Assembly (NCBI GenBank): GCA_009746045.1
Contig: RPFO01000701.1
Span: 1-64,000 of the forward strand
Direction: 5' to 3'
Source: Mesostigma viride
Taxonomy: Eukaryota; Streptophyta; Mesostigmatophyceae; Mesostigmatales; Mesostigmataceae
Length of the DNA: 64,000 nucleotides
Shown here: positions 28,429 to 39,946 of the stretch, one piece after another
Numbering within the stretch: position 1 is the stretch's first letter
Layout of the letters: each line of letters opens with the position of its first letter
Notes under the pieces: model-generated
The model's database searches: none
Told to the model about the DNA's origin: nothing
Seen by the model: only the letters and a program-made list of their open reading frames with translations
Position numbers and translations under genes: made by a program

Positions 28429-29024
28429 CTAGTGGGGGGGCCAAGGCCCCCCACTTATTCGGACGCACTACGCCACCAGGGGCCCTGAGGCCTCCGCCGA
28501 AAGCTTCGGCAGGCCGGGTTGAGCCCGCCGACCGGCCCGGCCTACTACGCCGGGGGGCGAACGCTCGGCGGCCTTCCTTTGGGGGCTTCCCATCGCGCGC
28601 GCTCGCGCCGGCCCGCCACACCGTCGATCCCACGCTCCGTCCCTCACGGGCACGTCCAGCACGCGTCCTACCACTAGTACATCAACCCAGTCCGAATAGT
28701 ACCGTATATTGTGAGACGTCGCCGTTCATTGCATGCAAGCATTTCCTTACTCATTACTTCCTAACAACTGGAACTCACAATGAAGCTATGCCATGCAGGA
28801 CACAATGTGGGTACCGCTTTTTGCAAGCGGCAGCCATAACGACCAAACACTTCCATGCAAACTCCGATGTCCGTTCATCATTCATTAATATACATTGAGT
28901 GGCAATCCTTTGTAAACACATGCACCATCGGTCATGCCCACTATGACTTCATGTAGACAAAGTTTTGTACATGACTCGACAGTGCCCTTGTGTGCGACCG
29001 CGGGGTGCGGCAGGCCAGCCCTGT
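28429..29024 (+). repeat. G-hairpin module A2 and minisatellite leader
   Basis: The G7-CCAAGG-C6 hairpin (28433-28453) and GC-rich block run to about 28650. A 370-base leader follows, containing CATCGGTCATGCCCACTATG (28928-28947) and GTACATGACTCGACAGTGCC. The same leader precedes arrays at 43935, 49600 and 56655. No gene is evident. Confidence 0.8.
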
Positions 29025-30430
29025 CCATTCGTGGGTGTGGTGGGGAGCTGCCATGCATGCGTGGGTTTAGGGGGGGGCTGGCATGCGTGCGTGGCTGTGG
29101 GGGGTGGCTGCCATGCGTGGGGCGTGGCATGCTAGCCCTGTCCATTCGTGGGCGGGGCTGGCTGGCATGCGTGCGTGGGTGTGGGGGGTGGCTGGCATGC
29201 CTTTGTGGGTGTGGGGGGTGGCTGGCATCCATGCGTGCATGTGGGGGGTGGCTGGCATGCATGCGTGGGCTCGTGGGGTGGCTGGCATGCGTGCGTGGGT
29301 GTGGGGGTGGCTGGCATGCGTGCGTGGGTTTGTGGGGTGGCTGGCATGCATGCGTGGTTTTGTGGGATGGCTGGCATGTGTGCGTGCATGTGGGGGGGGG
29401 TGGCAAGCGTGCGTGCGTTTCGGGGGGGGCTGGCATGCATGCGTGGGTTTGTAGGGTGGCTGGCATGCATGCATGTGTGTGGGGGGGGGGCTGCCATGCG
29501 TGCGTGGGTGTGGGGGGTGGCTGGCATGCCTTTGTGGGTGTGGTGGGGAGCTGCCATGCATGCGTGGGTGTGGGGGGTGGCTGCCATGCGTGCGTGGGTT
29601 TAGGGGGTGGCTGGCATGCGTGCCTGGGTTCGTGGGGTGGGCTGCCATGCGTGCGTGGGTGTGGGGGGTGGCTGGCATGCGTACGTGGGTGTGGGGGGTG
29701 GCTGGCATCCATGCGTGCATGTGGGGGGTGGCTGGCATGCATGCGTGGGTGTTGGGGGGGGACGGCATGCATGCGTGGGTGTGGTGGGAAGCTGCCATGC
29801 ATGCGTGGGTTTAGGGGGGGGCTGGCATGCATGCGTGGGTTCGTGGGGTGGCTGGCATGCGTGCGCGGGTGTGGCGGTGGCTGGCATGCGTGCATGGGTT
29901 TTTGGGGTGGCTGGAATGCAAGCATGCATGTGGGGGGGGGCTTGTTTGCATGTGGGGTGGCTGGCAAGCATGCGTGCATGTGGGGGTTGGCTGGCATGCG
30001 TGCGTGGGTTGGGGGGGCGGCTGCCATGGGTGCGTGGGTGTGTGGGGTGGCTGGCATGCATGCGTGCATGGGTTGGGGGGCGGCTGCCATGCGTGCGTGG
30101 GTGTGGGGGGGGCGTACGTGGGTATGGGGGTGGCTGGCATGCGTGCGTGGGTGTGGGGGGGAGTGGCATGCATGCGTGGGTGTGGTGGGGGGCTGCCATG
30201 CATGCGTGGCTTGAGGGGGGGGCTGGCATGCGTGCCTGGGTTCGTGGGGTGGCTGCCATGCGTGCGTGGGTGTGGGGGGTGGCTGGCGTGCGTACGTGGG
30301 TGTGGGGGGTGGCTGGCATGCATAAGTGGGTTTGTGTGTGTGGGGGGGGGGTGGCTGGCATGCGTGCGTGGGCATGGGGGTGGCTGGCATGTGTGCGTGG
30401 GTCGGTGGGGTGCCTGGCATGCATAAGTGG
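29025..30430 (+). repeat. G-rich minisatellite array B2
   Basis: About 46 units of the same 30-bp family, again with the G-rich strand on plus. Local variants include TGGCATGCCTTTGTGGG and TGGCATGCATAAGTGGG units; the latter always closes an array, just before a GGGCCCG block. Confidence 0.93.
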
Positions 30431-31850
30431 GCCCGCGGTGCCCCTGATTGCTGTCTGGCCCCTAATCATGTGGATGTGGCTGGCTGCCTGCCCTCCTGTT
30501 TGCCCCATCCCCAAACCCCATGCCGCAAGGCTCGTAGCTCAAGCCCCATGGCTCATGCCCCATGGCCCTTGCCTGCCAGCCTACCTGTGCTGCATACCCT
30601 TGCAGCCTTTCCTGCCTCGCCTGGCCTGGCCTGCCCTGCCCTCTCTGCCCTCCCGCCCGCCCATGCGGTCCGTTGCCACGGATGGAAAATAAGAAGAAAC
30701 GAATATGGCCCCGCTGGCACCACAAATCACCTGGTTGGTCAACCAAGGGGATAGCCTGCACAATGAGACAGGAACACAGCAGACCCAGCAAAGCAAGATT
30801 CAGGTTGTAAGCCAGTGGAGATTACTTTTGACTTGCTTGATGAAGAAATATAAAACACCTTCTACTGTCACACCTTCTATGAACAAATGGTTGATTGATC
30901 ACCTTATACACCACGTAAACATGTTACCAGACGCGCTCTTCAGCCCAGTGAAAATCCACGTGCGAAGCAAGGCAGATTATCTAACGCAGAAAGCACAGCG
31001 AGTACAGCAGTAAATGACGCCCTAAACTCATGACCAGGCAAGCATCCACAGGGGCTTTCACCGCCCAGTATATTCCAGAAAAAATCATCACAGATCCTCT
31101 GGCAACGGACGTTGACACGGGAAACCCGAAGGACCATGAAGATGGCGTCCTGCACGGCTAAGAAAATGAAACGCAGACCCTTGCTACGCTATGTCTTCGC
31201 TGCGACTAGGTGAATTCGGCCCAATGGAAACAACGCAACCGAGGAAACGCATCAGAAAGAGAGCAGGCACTAGGCCGGTCATCGAAACAAACGACTCACC
31301 ATCGGCATCGCCAGCGTACGTCCCGTGGCAACAAATCCAGCGTTCATTCCAATATTGTGTGACGACAACAGAAACTCGTCGGCCACACCCACGCCTTCCA
31401 CGAACAGCAAACTGATTTCACTAGGCACCCAATACGTCAAGCAAAGAAGCACGATAACATAATACCTAAATCTACAACGACATTCCATTGCCAGGTCCCT
31501 AGCTATCGCAGCAGGCCATAGCGCCCCGAACCTCTCCCACGCACGTGACTGCCCACCGACGTCCAGCCAGATCAGAAACAATTCAAAGGTACGCATCGAA
31601 ATGGAACATTGAACGCTATAAAAGCAATGCCCACGCATTGTCCATCCCCAATTTTCCAGGCAGCGTTGACCGCCATCCCCAGCCAGCAGGAAATTAAATT
31701 AAGTGCTGTCGCAGCATGTCGCCCCCTCTCCCCCTCGCAGTCCTGGTTTATGCACGTTCGATTGCTTGGGCGCGTCCAGGCGGTCCAGCACCGCGTACTA
31801 CCCACTTGAAAATCCTCCCAAGTCATTTTTTCCCAGCTTGGTAAGTACGG
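30431..31850 (+). repeat. Repeat module C with conserved small open frame
   Basis: After GGGCCCGCGGTGCCCC comes a CT-rich stretch, then an ATG at 30705 opening a 102-codon frame that begins MAPLAPQITWLVNQGD. The frame is conserved, with a few substitutions, at 44750, 51646, 54194, 58708 and 61258. Further on are a TATAAAAGC element (31617-31625) and CCGCGTACTACCCACTTG (31790-31807). The small frame could be a genuine peptide or repeat-borne chance. Confidence 0.65.
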
Positions 31851-32561
31851 AATCTGGCAGAAATTTGTCCAGCAAGCATCATACTACTCTCCACTCCTCC
31901 AACTCAAAATTTGCGTATAATTTTAGAATAAATATCAGTCACATCATGTTAGGACTATAACTTCAGTCTGAATCGAAAAGTGCAACGGAAACGCTCAGTG
32001 AAACGGTTCCTGAACGAAATGCGGACAACTAAACGGCCGTAACGCCCAAAATGTTACGGCTTCTAAACATTTTTTTCACGGTTTCTTCACATTTTCTGAA
32101 CGTTCCGTCGGCTTGCCGCACTGAACGCTACGAAACTTTAGGACGGCGCCCTCTCGGCCTAGCGATGGTCCCAGTAGGCGAAGTTGATCGCCGCAAGGCA
32201 TGGGATGTTTGAAGATGTTCAGGTTCGCGACATTGTTTGACGGCCGCGCAACAAGCCGACATCGTGCCGGGTTCCGTATTTTTATCTGGCCGCGGCCATT
32301 GGCCGGCCTCCCACCTGCCCGCAAAAGTGCTGAACCGGATCTGGACGTAACTGCCGTTTCAGACCCCGTTCAGAACACCTGAGACTCGATCTCCCTAGTT
32401 TGCCAGTTTTCGGGCAACTGCTCCGATTGGGCGCCACCGCGGATCCCCGGATCGCCCTGACTATCGGCCGCCCTGCGCTCGCGGTTTTCGTACGGGCCAC
32501 TTTTCGGGCCTCACGGTTCGCCAAACTTTTGCGATGGGCTAAATCGTAGTTACTAGACAAG
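31851..32561 (+). repeat. Repeat module D2
   Basis: This is a copy of the module at 26052-26950 with small deletions. It ends AAATCGTAGTTACTAG (32541-32556), after which the 738-bp satellite begins. Confidence 0.65.
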
Positions 32562-34237
32562 ATCGGGGGCTCCGCCCCCGAACCCCCGCTACTTGGCAGA
32601 TTCTGTGCCTCAACGGCTTTTTGTGCCTCAACGGCGAGTACCAGCACAGCCGTACACTCCCGCTTACACAGCCCGCCCACTAGCAAGACAGCCGAACCTG
32701 TACGGCCGGCCACAGCCTGTGATTCCATGGATTACGCCACGATTCCATGCAAACTCATGGTGCCGGACGGGTTGCTGGCCTATTTTGGGAAGCCGGTGGC
32801 TGAACCGAACCGCAACTAAACCTGGTATGTCAGCACGTCAGGTCCGTCCGTCAGATTCCTCACTTTTTGCCAGCAACCGCCAAATACCACTTGAATCGGT
32901 CCTCTCCTCGCCGTTTTCCTCGCCAATTTCCCTCGTCCGGCCCAAACGCCTAGGCCAATTTCAAGCTGAACTTGGCACGCATCGTCGTCGATAGCTACGG
33001 AGCTTAGAAACTCGGAGTTCTGGACCGTTACGCGCAGGTAACGGCCGTTTTAGTCTGTTTTACTGACTACTACTGTCGTCACGGGGTATTTGTTTGAGTT
33101 CCCGTCTTAGAAGAGTTTGGGTGCCGGACGCTACGCGGTGACAGGCCGCTAGAAAGCCTACGGACGCGATCTGCTGAAAGATTTTGTGGAAACAAATTGT
33201 GCGTTCGGATTTTTGCGCTACTCGTGTACGGACAACGTTTGCCGGAAGAGTTTGCGGAACAATTGGGCCGACCTAAAAGTAGTATATAAGGGCAACAAGA
33301 TCGGGGGCTCCGCCCCGAACCCCCGCTACTTGGCAGATTCTGTGCCTCAACGGCTTTTTGTGCCTCAACGGCGAGTACCAGCACAGCCGTACACTCCCGC
33401 TCACACAGCCCGCCCACTAGCAAGACAGCCGAACCTGTACGGCAGGCCACATCCTGTGATTCCATGGATTACGCCACGATTCCATGCAAATTCATGGTGC
33501 CGGACGGTTTGCTGGCCTATTTTGGGAAGCCGGTGGCTGAACCGAACCGCAACTAAACCTGGTATGTCAGCACGTCAGGTCCGTCCGTCAGCTTTCTCGC
33601 TTGTTGCCAGCAACCGCCAAATACCCCTTGAATCGGTCCTCTCCTCGCCGCTTTCCTTGCCAATTTCCCTCGTCCGTTCCAAACGCCTAGGCCAATTTCA
33701 AGCTCAACTCGGAACGCAAGGCTTTGGCGCTTAGCTACTCGGAAAAATTCACGGTTACGAGGAGGTTACGGCCGTTTCTAGTCGAAACGCTTTTACTGAT
33801 TGACGGTTGGCAGGTATTTGTTTGAGTTCCGTGTTGAGAAAAGTTTGGGCGCCAGACGCTACGCGGTGACAGGCCGCTAGAAAGCCTACGGCCAGGATCT
33901 GCGTAAAGATTTTGCGGAAACAAATTGTGCGTTCGGATTTTTGCGCTACTCGGGTACGGACAACGTTTGCCGGAAGAGTTTGCGGAACAATTGGCGCAGC
34001 CAAAAAGTAGTATAAAGGGCAACAAGATCGGGGGCTCCGCCCCGAACCCCCGCTACTTGGCAGATTCTGTGCCTCAACGGCTTTTTGTGCCTCAACGGCG
34101 AGTACCAGCACAGCCGTACACTCCCGCTTACACAGCCCGCCCACTAGCAAGACAGCCGAACCTGTACGGCCGGCCACAGCCTGTGATCCCCTGGATTACG
34201 CCACGATTCCATGCAAACTCATGGTGCCGGACGGTTT
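32562..34237 (+). repeat. 738-bp satellite E, two full copies and a truncated third
   Basis: Units start near 32559, 33293 and 34020. The second is more diverged from consensus than most. The third breaks off at about 34237 inside GGACGGTTTGTTGAC, where foreign sequence starts. Confidence 0.88.
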
Positions 34238-34262
34238 GTTGACAGATTCCGTGCACTGAAAT

Positions 34263-34334
34263 GCACGTGGCGGCTGCCCATATACCAACCTACGACGATC
34301 GTCGTAGGTTGGTCCATGGGCAGCCGCCACGTGC
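34263..34334. repeat. 72-bp near-perfect inverted repeat
   Basis: GCACGTGGCGGCTGCCCAT at the left matches ATGGGCAGCCGCCACGTGC at the right, enclosing the perfect palindrome CCAACCTACGACG-AT-CGTCGTAGGTTGG. A shorter, unpaired copy of the outer motif (GCACGTGGCGGCTGCCC) recurs near 34450. It could be an element end or a recombination structure. Confidence 0.85.
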
Positions 34335-34699
34335 AGGGGAATAACTTCACCCGAACCTGTCCGGCCGGCCACAGCCTGTGATTACGACACGATTCCATGC
34401 ATATTCATTGTGCCGGACGGTTTGTTGACAGATTCCGTGCTCTGAAATGCACGTGGCGGCTGCCCATAAACCACGTGCAGGGAAATAACTTCAGCATGAC
34501 GTATGATTTGTAGGGATCTTCCCAGACTGCGCGCCAGATGGCAAACCATGAATGTTGCTAATATATATTCGATTGTCTTCGCCAAGTGGCACTTGCTAAA
34601 CATTTTGGGTCTACATTCCCAAACACGGACAAGTGTGCGATTGCCACTTGGAGGTCGTGTGTTTGCGTGTGAAACTGACCCTCGAATCTTAGATTCTTC

Positions 34700-35000
34700 A
34701 ACAAACTATAAAAGCAGCCCAACTTTTCATTCCAAGTACCCGCATTCCAAGCACCCCACCAACAACAACCGATTCCAAGTACCCCACCAACAATCACCAC
34801 CTCCACCCCGATTCCAAGTACCCCAAGGTATTACTTCCAAGTCGCATGCCTTATTCATATTCCATTTGTAGGCCGGTGGACAGGTGTATTTCCTACATCA
34901 TCCGCTTTTACATTTTGCATTTTGATGTGTGCTTAACTAACTTGTTTGCCTTTTGTTGTGTTTGTTTTGGTTGCATCAATATTCTTGTTTCACAGGTCCC
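34700..35000 (+). promoter_or_regulatory. Promoter, leader and 5' UTR intron of the RPA1-like gene
   Basis: CTATAAAAG at 34707-34715 is a good TATA box. A leader follows with ATTCCAAGTACCCC repeats (34730-34826). A GT at 34828 and an AG at 34994-34995 could bound a 168-bp leader intron whose beginning (TTCCAAGTCGCAT) resembles that of the coding intron. Confidence 0.6.
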
Positions 35001-36489
35001 ATGGCGACACCGGCATCGCAGATCTACCGGCTCGCTGGCAAGATCATGCACGTCGGCATGTATACTCCCCCCTCAGGCCGCAACTTGCACGCATACCACA
35101 TCATCGTTGTGGACAAAAACGGGAAGGCCCACACCGTCATTGCCAACGTGGATGACTTTCGTCGCCAGAACGGGCTGGACGTTGGCAAGGAGACCTTCCC
35201 CGTGGGCCAGCATGCTCAGTTTGTGACCAACACGCGGACACCATGTACTTGGAGTGCTTCTGGGTAGGTAGCAATCCCAAATCGCATTCCTTGTTCTTCA
35301 TATACAGCTTGTGCATCACTATCTCAAGGAGACGACCAACATATATCTATTTCTTTGCCTTCTTGACTAACTTATTCTCGTTATTGTGTGCATTGTTGTT
35401 CTTGGGCGCAGGTTTACACTCCACTTGCGGAATGGCAACAACATGCGTCTGGTTGACACGCCCATCGATGGAGGCAACTTCACGATGCCGTTCGACTTCA
35501 CGCCGTTCAAAGCGCTGGAAAAGAAGATCCCGGTCGCCAATGGCCACGTTAAGGCCTCCGTGGATGTCTTTGGTCTGGTGAACGCCATTTACCGACCGAA
35601 GGCATCGGCCAAGACGTCGCGGACACGCATCATCCTTGCGGACTCTTCCACGGCTGCGACGGCCGCCACCATTTCGGTCATGCTGTTCGACGACGCCCAA
35701 CAGGCGGTGGTCGACAACGCGCACGCAGGCGCCACGCTGGTCATCGCCATCAAAGGCGCCAAGCTCGGGTATTACCAGGGGAATGTGACCCTGGCTGCGG
35801 GAAACACCGCTTACGTCACCACCAGCGACGTGGTGGGCGGCGACGCAGCAACTTTGAAGGCCGATGCCCTCAAAGATGACAAGTACAAAGGAATCGCCAT
35901 CGTCGACGAATCTCCGGTCATGTCGTTGGTGGACATCAGCGCCAAGGCGTGGAGCGACCTCAAAGCGGGCTCCTTTTCTGCGACGTGCGAGGCTCAGCTC
36001 ACCCCCGCCGAGCACTATAATGACCCAAAGCGGTGCATTTACTATGGCTGTGTGCAAAAGGCGCGGTCGTCAAACCGCACGTGTCGCAAGGCCCTCGTCG
36101 ACGGGGTGTGCACTGACCACCCCGGGGTACACCAGAAGGGCAGCCCGTTTTTCCACGGGGGATGCTACATTCGAGATCCCAACCACTTCATCAAGGTGTC
36201 CCTGTTCACGGACGGAGTGTCGTCCATGCTTCGCGACCCGCCCGTCACGCCAACCGAGTGGCTTGACATGGACCCGAAGGAGCGCGCCCAGCTGTGGGAA
36301 AACTTCTTTTCGTCCAACCGATGGACGAACCTCCACCTGCGTGTCCGCCCGGCGCAGTTCGCGTCCGCCGCCCCCGGGTCCAAGGAAGGGCCCCAGTACC
36401 TCCTGGTCGCGAAGGACTACTTCTTCCCTGATCTCGACAAGCAGGCCCAGGACATCAAGTGGGATGATTTTGATTGGTCCTCTGTTTGA
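35001..36489 (+). CDS. RPA1-like single-strand DNA-binding protein (446 aa, one intron)
   Basis: Joined from 35001-35263 and 35412-36489; the GT-AG intron 35264-35411 (148 bp) restores one frame of 447 codons. The protein looks like a shortened replication protein A large subunit. A first OB-fold-like region spans about residues 1-125 and ends near DTPIDGGNFTMPFDFTPF. A second (about 130-250) contains VDVFGLVNAI, R-IILADSS and VIAIKGAKLGYYQGNVTLA. A C-terminal zinc-containing domain follows, with a YYGC, C-RKAL, G-VC and DH series (residues about 300-330). RPA binds and protects single-stranded DNA in replication and repair. The canonical N-terminal protein-interaction domain is absent. RPA1-like proteins of this size are known from plant Helitrons; this link is inference. 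Confidence 0.65.
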
Positions 36490-37079
36490 TTTAGCATCGC
36501 AGGCACCCCGACGCGTGCACTACAGTTAGGTCTTTTGCATCCATAATGGATGCTCCATTGCCTTGTGAGTTGTTTTTGGCTGCACCTGTAGCCTGCCTTG
36601 TTGGCCATATGAGAGGAATGGGTGTCTCACCTCTCCTTGCTATGTAGCTCGCATAGACTTTTTTTGCTTTTGCTTTGCAGTCGCTGTCACGTGTCTATTA
36701 ATGGGTTAATGAATAAATGATTGAATGCGTACATTGGCATTTAGCAGACCATTGTTACATTAATGATGTATTGTTATGCTCTATGCCACCCCAATTGAAA
36801 CACGAGTTAAATTAATTAATTAATGGGAGGATGTCCTTATTAAATCATATGTTGTCTCCTTGAAAAATATACAATCATATATACAAGCATTAGAAATAGT
36901 ACACAATGAGGCATTATAATTAATTAATATACAATCACACATATAAAAAATAAAAAATATATACATTATAAATACAATTAAATATATATACATCAAAATC
37001 AACGTAAGCAGACCTGCTTTCATGCATTCCACGTCAGACACCGTTGGTACTTACCAATAGCTAATCAGAATATACCAGA
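36490..37079 (+). other. 3' flank and AT-rich spacer
   Basis: Downstream of the RPA1-like gene lies sequence with AATGAATAAATGA near 36709. A very AT-rich tract follows (36810-37000, with ATTAATTAATTAAT and TATATATA runs). No gene was found. Confidence 0.55.
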
Positions 37080-37300
37080 ATGTGGTGGGGAGCTCCCATG
37101 CATACATGGGAGTAAGGGGGGGCTTACATGCGTGCTAGGGTCGTGGGGTGGCTGCCATGCATGCGTGGGTTGGTGGAGTGGCTGGCAGCATGCGTAGGTT
37201 GTGGAGTGGCTGGCAGCATGCGTAGGTTTGTGGGGTGGCTGGCATGCATGCAAGGGTGTGGGGGATGCTGGCATGTGTGCGTGGGTTTGTGGGGTGAAGA
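37080..37300 (+). repeat. Short, diverged piece of the G-rich minisatellite
   Basis: About seven units of the 30-bp family with more substitutions than elsewhere (for example TGGCAGCATGCGTAGG). It is flanked on both sides by nearly the same sequence (GTTGGTACTTACCAATAGC at about 37042 and GTTGGCACTTACCAATAGC at about 37322), so it may have arrived by a local rearrangement. Confidence 0.75.
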
Positions 37301-37469
37301 TTAATCGTTACTGGAGGTACCGTTGGCACTTACCAATAGCCAATCAAAAGATACCATCCAATAGTCCCCACGACAGCTCCCAGTTCCAAATGAAGATCTG
37401 CACATACAGGGAACGCCCACATCACAGCACATGACCACAGGCATGTGAGGGAAATAAAAATAAACCGTG

Positions 37470-38517
37470 TCAACTTTTCTTATGCACATAAGTGACCCCC
37501 AAAATGCAGTTGTAAATGATGCATTCCAAAACAATATGGCACCCACCTGGCCTGCAAATGGCGACAACGAGGCGTTCATGGCCATTAATGGCCACTTCTG
37601 CCACCATCACAATTGCCGCTATGAAACTTCCAACGGCAACGTCGCAGAATTCCCGCGTGCGGGCCATCTCGAGCGCCGTCGTGAGGACACCCCAAAGCAG
37701 GTCGAGTAGAAACCCCGCCATGAATATGGCCTGCGTGCCGACCTTCTCAAGCGCCATCATGAGCACACCCCAAAGCAAGTCGTGTAGCAACCCCGCCATG
37801 AAAACGACGTGCATCGGCGACATGACCACACCTGCATGGACACCCACACTGATACACGAAAGCATTTAACATGTTGCACAAAGGTACGCTAGCATCCTAG
37901 ATGCACGAACAAAAGGAGTTGACACAAACAAATGCACCACTCCTAACTTGTTTCATCCCAATATAATACATGGCAACAACAAAACTGCTGCAATGCCCAC
38001 CTGCGCCGCCAAAGTCTGGCCCCTCCCCTTCAGGATGCCCAAGAAGCCCCACCAGAATCGCGATGCACACCAGCGCAACCACCACGCGGCGTACGAATCT
38101 GCCATGTTGGCTGAAATCCAGCACACCGACCAACACAAAAATATTCAAGGCAGTCCATGCATTTGAAAACACACACTAATAAGTTGCCATCATTTCCCCC
38201 AGGGATCACCACTTCAAGTACTAAAGGTGGTGGCATGGCCAATTTTACTAACTGCTGGCTAAACACGCCCACCAACAAGTGCAGAAACTGAATAAAGCAC
38301 TGAACATTTCAGCAGCATTTCCCCTAGGGAACTCCATGACTAGAGAAGAAAATAAAAAACACCATATGCCCCAACAGTTCCTTGAATGACCAACATATTT
38401 CGTTACCTGAAATCCACCAACCAAAAATTGAAAGCCGCCAACATTCTCTTTATACGACAGCTCTCCTGTTCCTGTGCGGCAAAAAGAAATGGTGAACATG
38501 GCAAGCAAGAGAGGCAA
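37470..38517 (-). pseudogene. Possible spliced membrane-protein gene or captured fragment
   Basis: On the minus strand, possible exons include 38034-38138, which encodes MADSYAAWWLRWCASRFWW and runs to a GT donor. A second frame (about 37560-37865) is hydrophobic and carries an internal duplication of FMAG-L-DLLWGVL-ALE. Exon-intron-like boundaries (GT after CGCAG, AG at CGTGTATCAG) exist, but I could not join them in one consistent reading frame. It may be a broken gene fragment carried by the mobile segment. No family is recognised. Confidence 0.3.
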
Positions 38518-39080
38518 ATCAATTCAGCACAGCCACCCCATTAGAGTTGTGGTGAAAAACAATTCCGGCATAGCTTGCGCGACGCAACAGTGGCCACAAC
38601 AATACAACACCCTGAATGCCAGCCCCCACCGCGTCTTATCCAGGGGGGGAGTTGAAAATTTCGGCAGCATTTCCCCTAGGAAAATGGAATCCCGGGAGAT
38701 CATTCCAGCGCCATGCCGCCTAGGCTACTCCGCAATGCACGGCCGGGGCAACAGGAACGGAAAACTGGAAATCTCGCCAGCAAATTCCCATAGAATTTCC
38801 CAAAAGGATGCCTATAAAACGAAAAAACGGGAGTGCCAACAACGAGCTTATGCAAGTGTATGGACATACCAATAACTGCTTGGATGGCTGCCCTCGCGTT
38901 TTCCCTCGACTCAGTTCATCACCTAATCCAATGCAGCCAACGCTCGTGGGTGTGACCAAAATACAGAACCTCGCAATATTGTTCGGTCTGTCGAAGCACA
39001 AAATTTGCGGTTGTGTTTGCAATTATTGTGTTTGCTCAAATGCAGGATTGACGAGCGCCACACAAAATTTGCATAAGAGG
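38518..39080. other. Sequence without a supported gene
   Basis: Mixed sequence with short open frames on both strands. None has a promoter, splice or codon pattern that convinces. It belongs to the candidate mobile segment. Confidence 0.5.
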
Positions 39081-39089
39081 CTACCGGTA

Positions 39090-39245
39090 CCTCTACGTAG
39101 CATAGATGATCGATCTGGACTTGGCAAAACAGGTTATAATGCCGATCATCTATGCTACAGGTCGATTCTCTATGCTACAGGCGTAAAAAAACAGGTTATT
39201 AGGCCGATCATCTATGCTACATGTCGATCATCTATGCTACAGGCC
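39090..39245. repeat. Short repeats of GATCATCTATGCTACA with inverted copy
   Basis: Four direct copies of a CGATCATCTATGCTACAGG-type motif occur between 39142 and 39243 (one reads GATTCTCTATGCTACA). One inverted copy (GTAGCATAGATGATCG, 39098-39113) precedes them and can pair with any. Confidence 0.8.
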
Positions 39246-39280
39246 TATACACGGACTGTTTCGGAATAGCTGAGGCCACT

Positions 39281-39800
39281 AATACGAACCACGCTCCACT
39301 TCGGTCTACTACAGCTGCCACACGCTAAGTGTCGGCGCTTGGTATGTGCTGTATGGAGTGGCGTGATCCACAACGTCGTTGTGGATCACGCACTACTTTC
39401 AGTACATTACCGCGGTTTACTGGACCGAAGGTGGGTCCTCTACACAAAAGGAGGGTCCTCTATCATATAGCCCCGTTTGTTAGTAAGATGGTGGGGTGGG
39501 TCCTCTACAAGAAAGGATGGTCCTCTATATAAATGATAATACGAACCACGCTCCGCTTCGGTCTACTACAGCTGCCACACGCTAAGTGTCGGCGCTTGGT
39601 ATGTGCTGTATGGAGTGGCGTGATCCACAACGTCGTTGTGGATCACGCACTACTTTCAGTACATTACCGCGGTTTACTGGACCGAAGGTGGGTCCTCTAC
39701 ACAAAAGGAGGGTCCTCTATCATATAGCCCCGTTTGGTGGGGTGGGTCCTCTACAAGAAAGGATGGTCCTCTATCATATAGCCCCGTTTGTTAGTAAGAT
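39281..39800 (+). repeat. 257-bp tandem duplication with 29-bp hairpins
   Basis: The unit beginning AATACGAACCACGCTCC at 39281 recurs at 39538. Each contains a perfect hairpin CGTGATCCACAACG-T-CGTTGTGGATCACG (39362-39390 and 39619-39647), then GGGTCCTCTA repeats and CATATAGCCCC motifs. The duplication sits near the right edge of the candidate mobile segment. Confidence 0.9.
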
Positions 39801-39946
39801 GGTGGGGTGGGTGTCGGACGGCCGAGTAGAGGTCACGGAGTAAGGAACCAATCCATGTTCGGTTTGAAACTGACCACGTGTTGTTACTGGTTGATAGAGG
39901 CGGGCCGGGTGTTCAGAGACATTGTTACGGCAAGTAACATACTGTA

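Larger units (their letters stand above)
34237..39946 (+). mobile_element. Candidate mobile segment inside the satellite, carrying an RPA1-like gene
   Basis: The E satellite stops at about 34237 and resumes at about 39947 with TACCGTCCGTCAGATTCC, roughly 60 bases further along the unit. The 5.7 kb between is not repeat module. It holds hairpins at its left edge, a spliced RPA1-like gene, possible gene fragments and a 257-bp tandem duplication at its right edge. A short E fragment (about 34351-34427) recurs inside the left edge, so the insertion is nested or rearranged. Plant and algal Helitrons often carry RPA1-like genes, but the TC start, CTRR end and Rep/helicase protein were not identified, so the class is unproven. 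Confidence 0.5.

Noticed and set aside
36820-37041. Hydrophobic Tyr/Ile-rich minus-strand frame
   Set aside because: It is a translation of an AT-rich low-complexity tract without start or promoter support.
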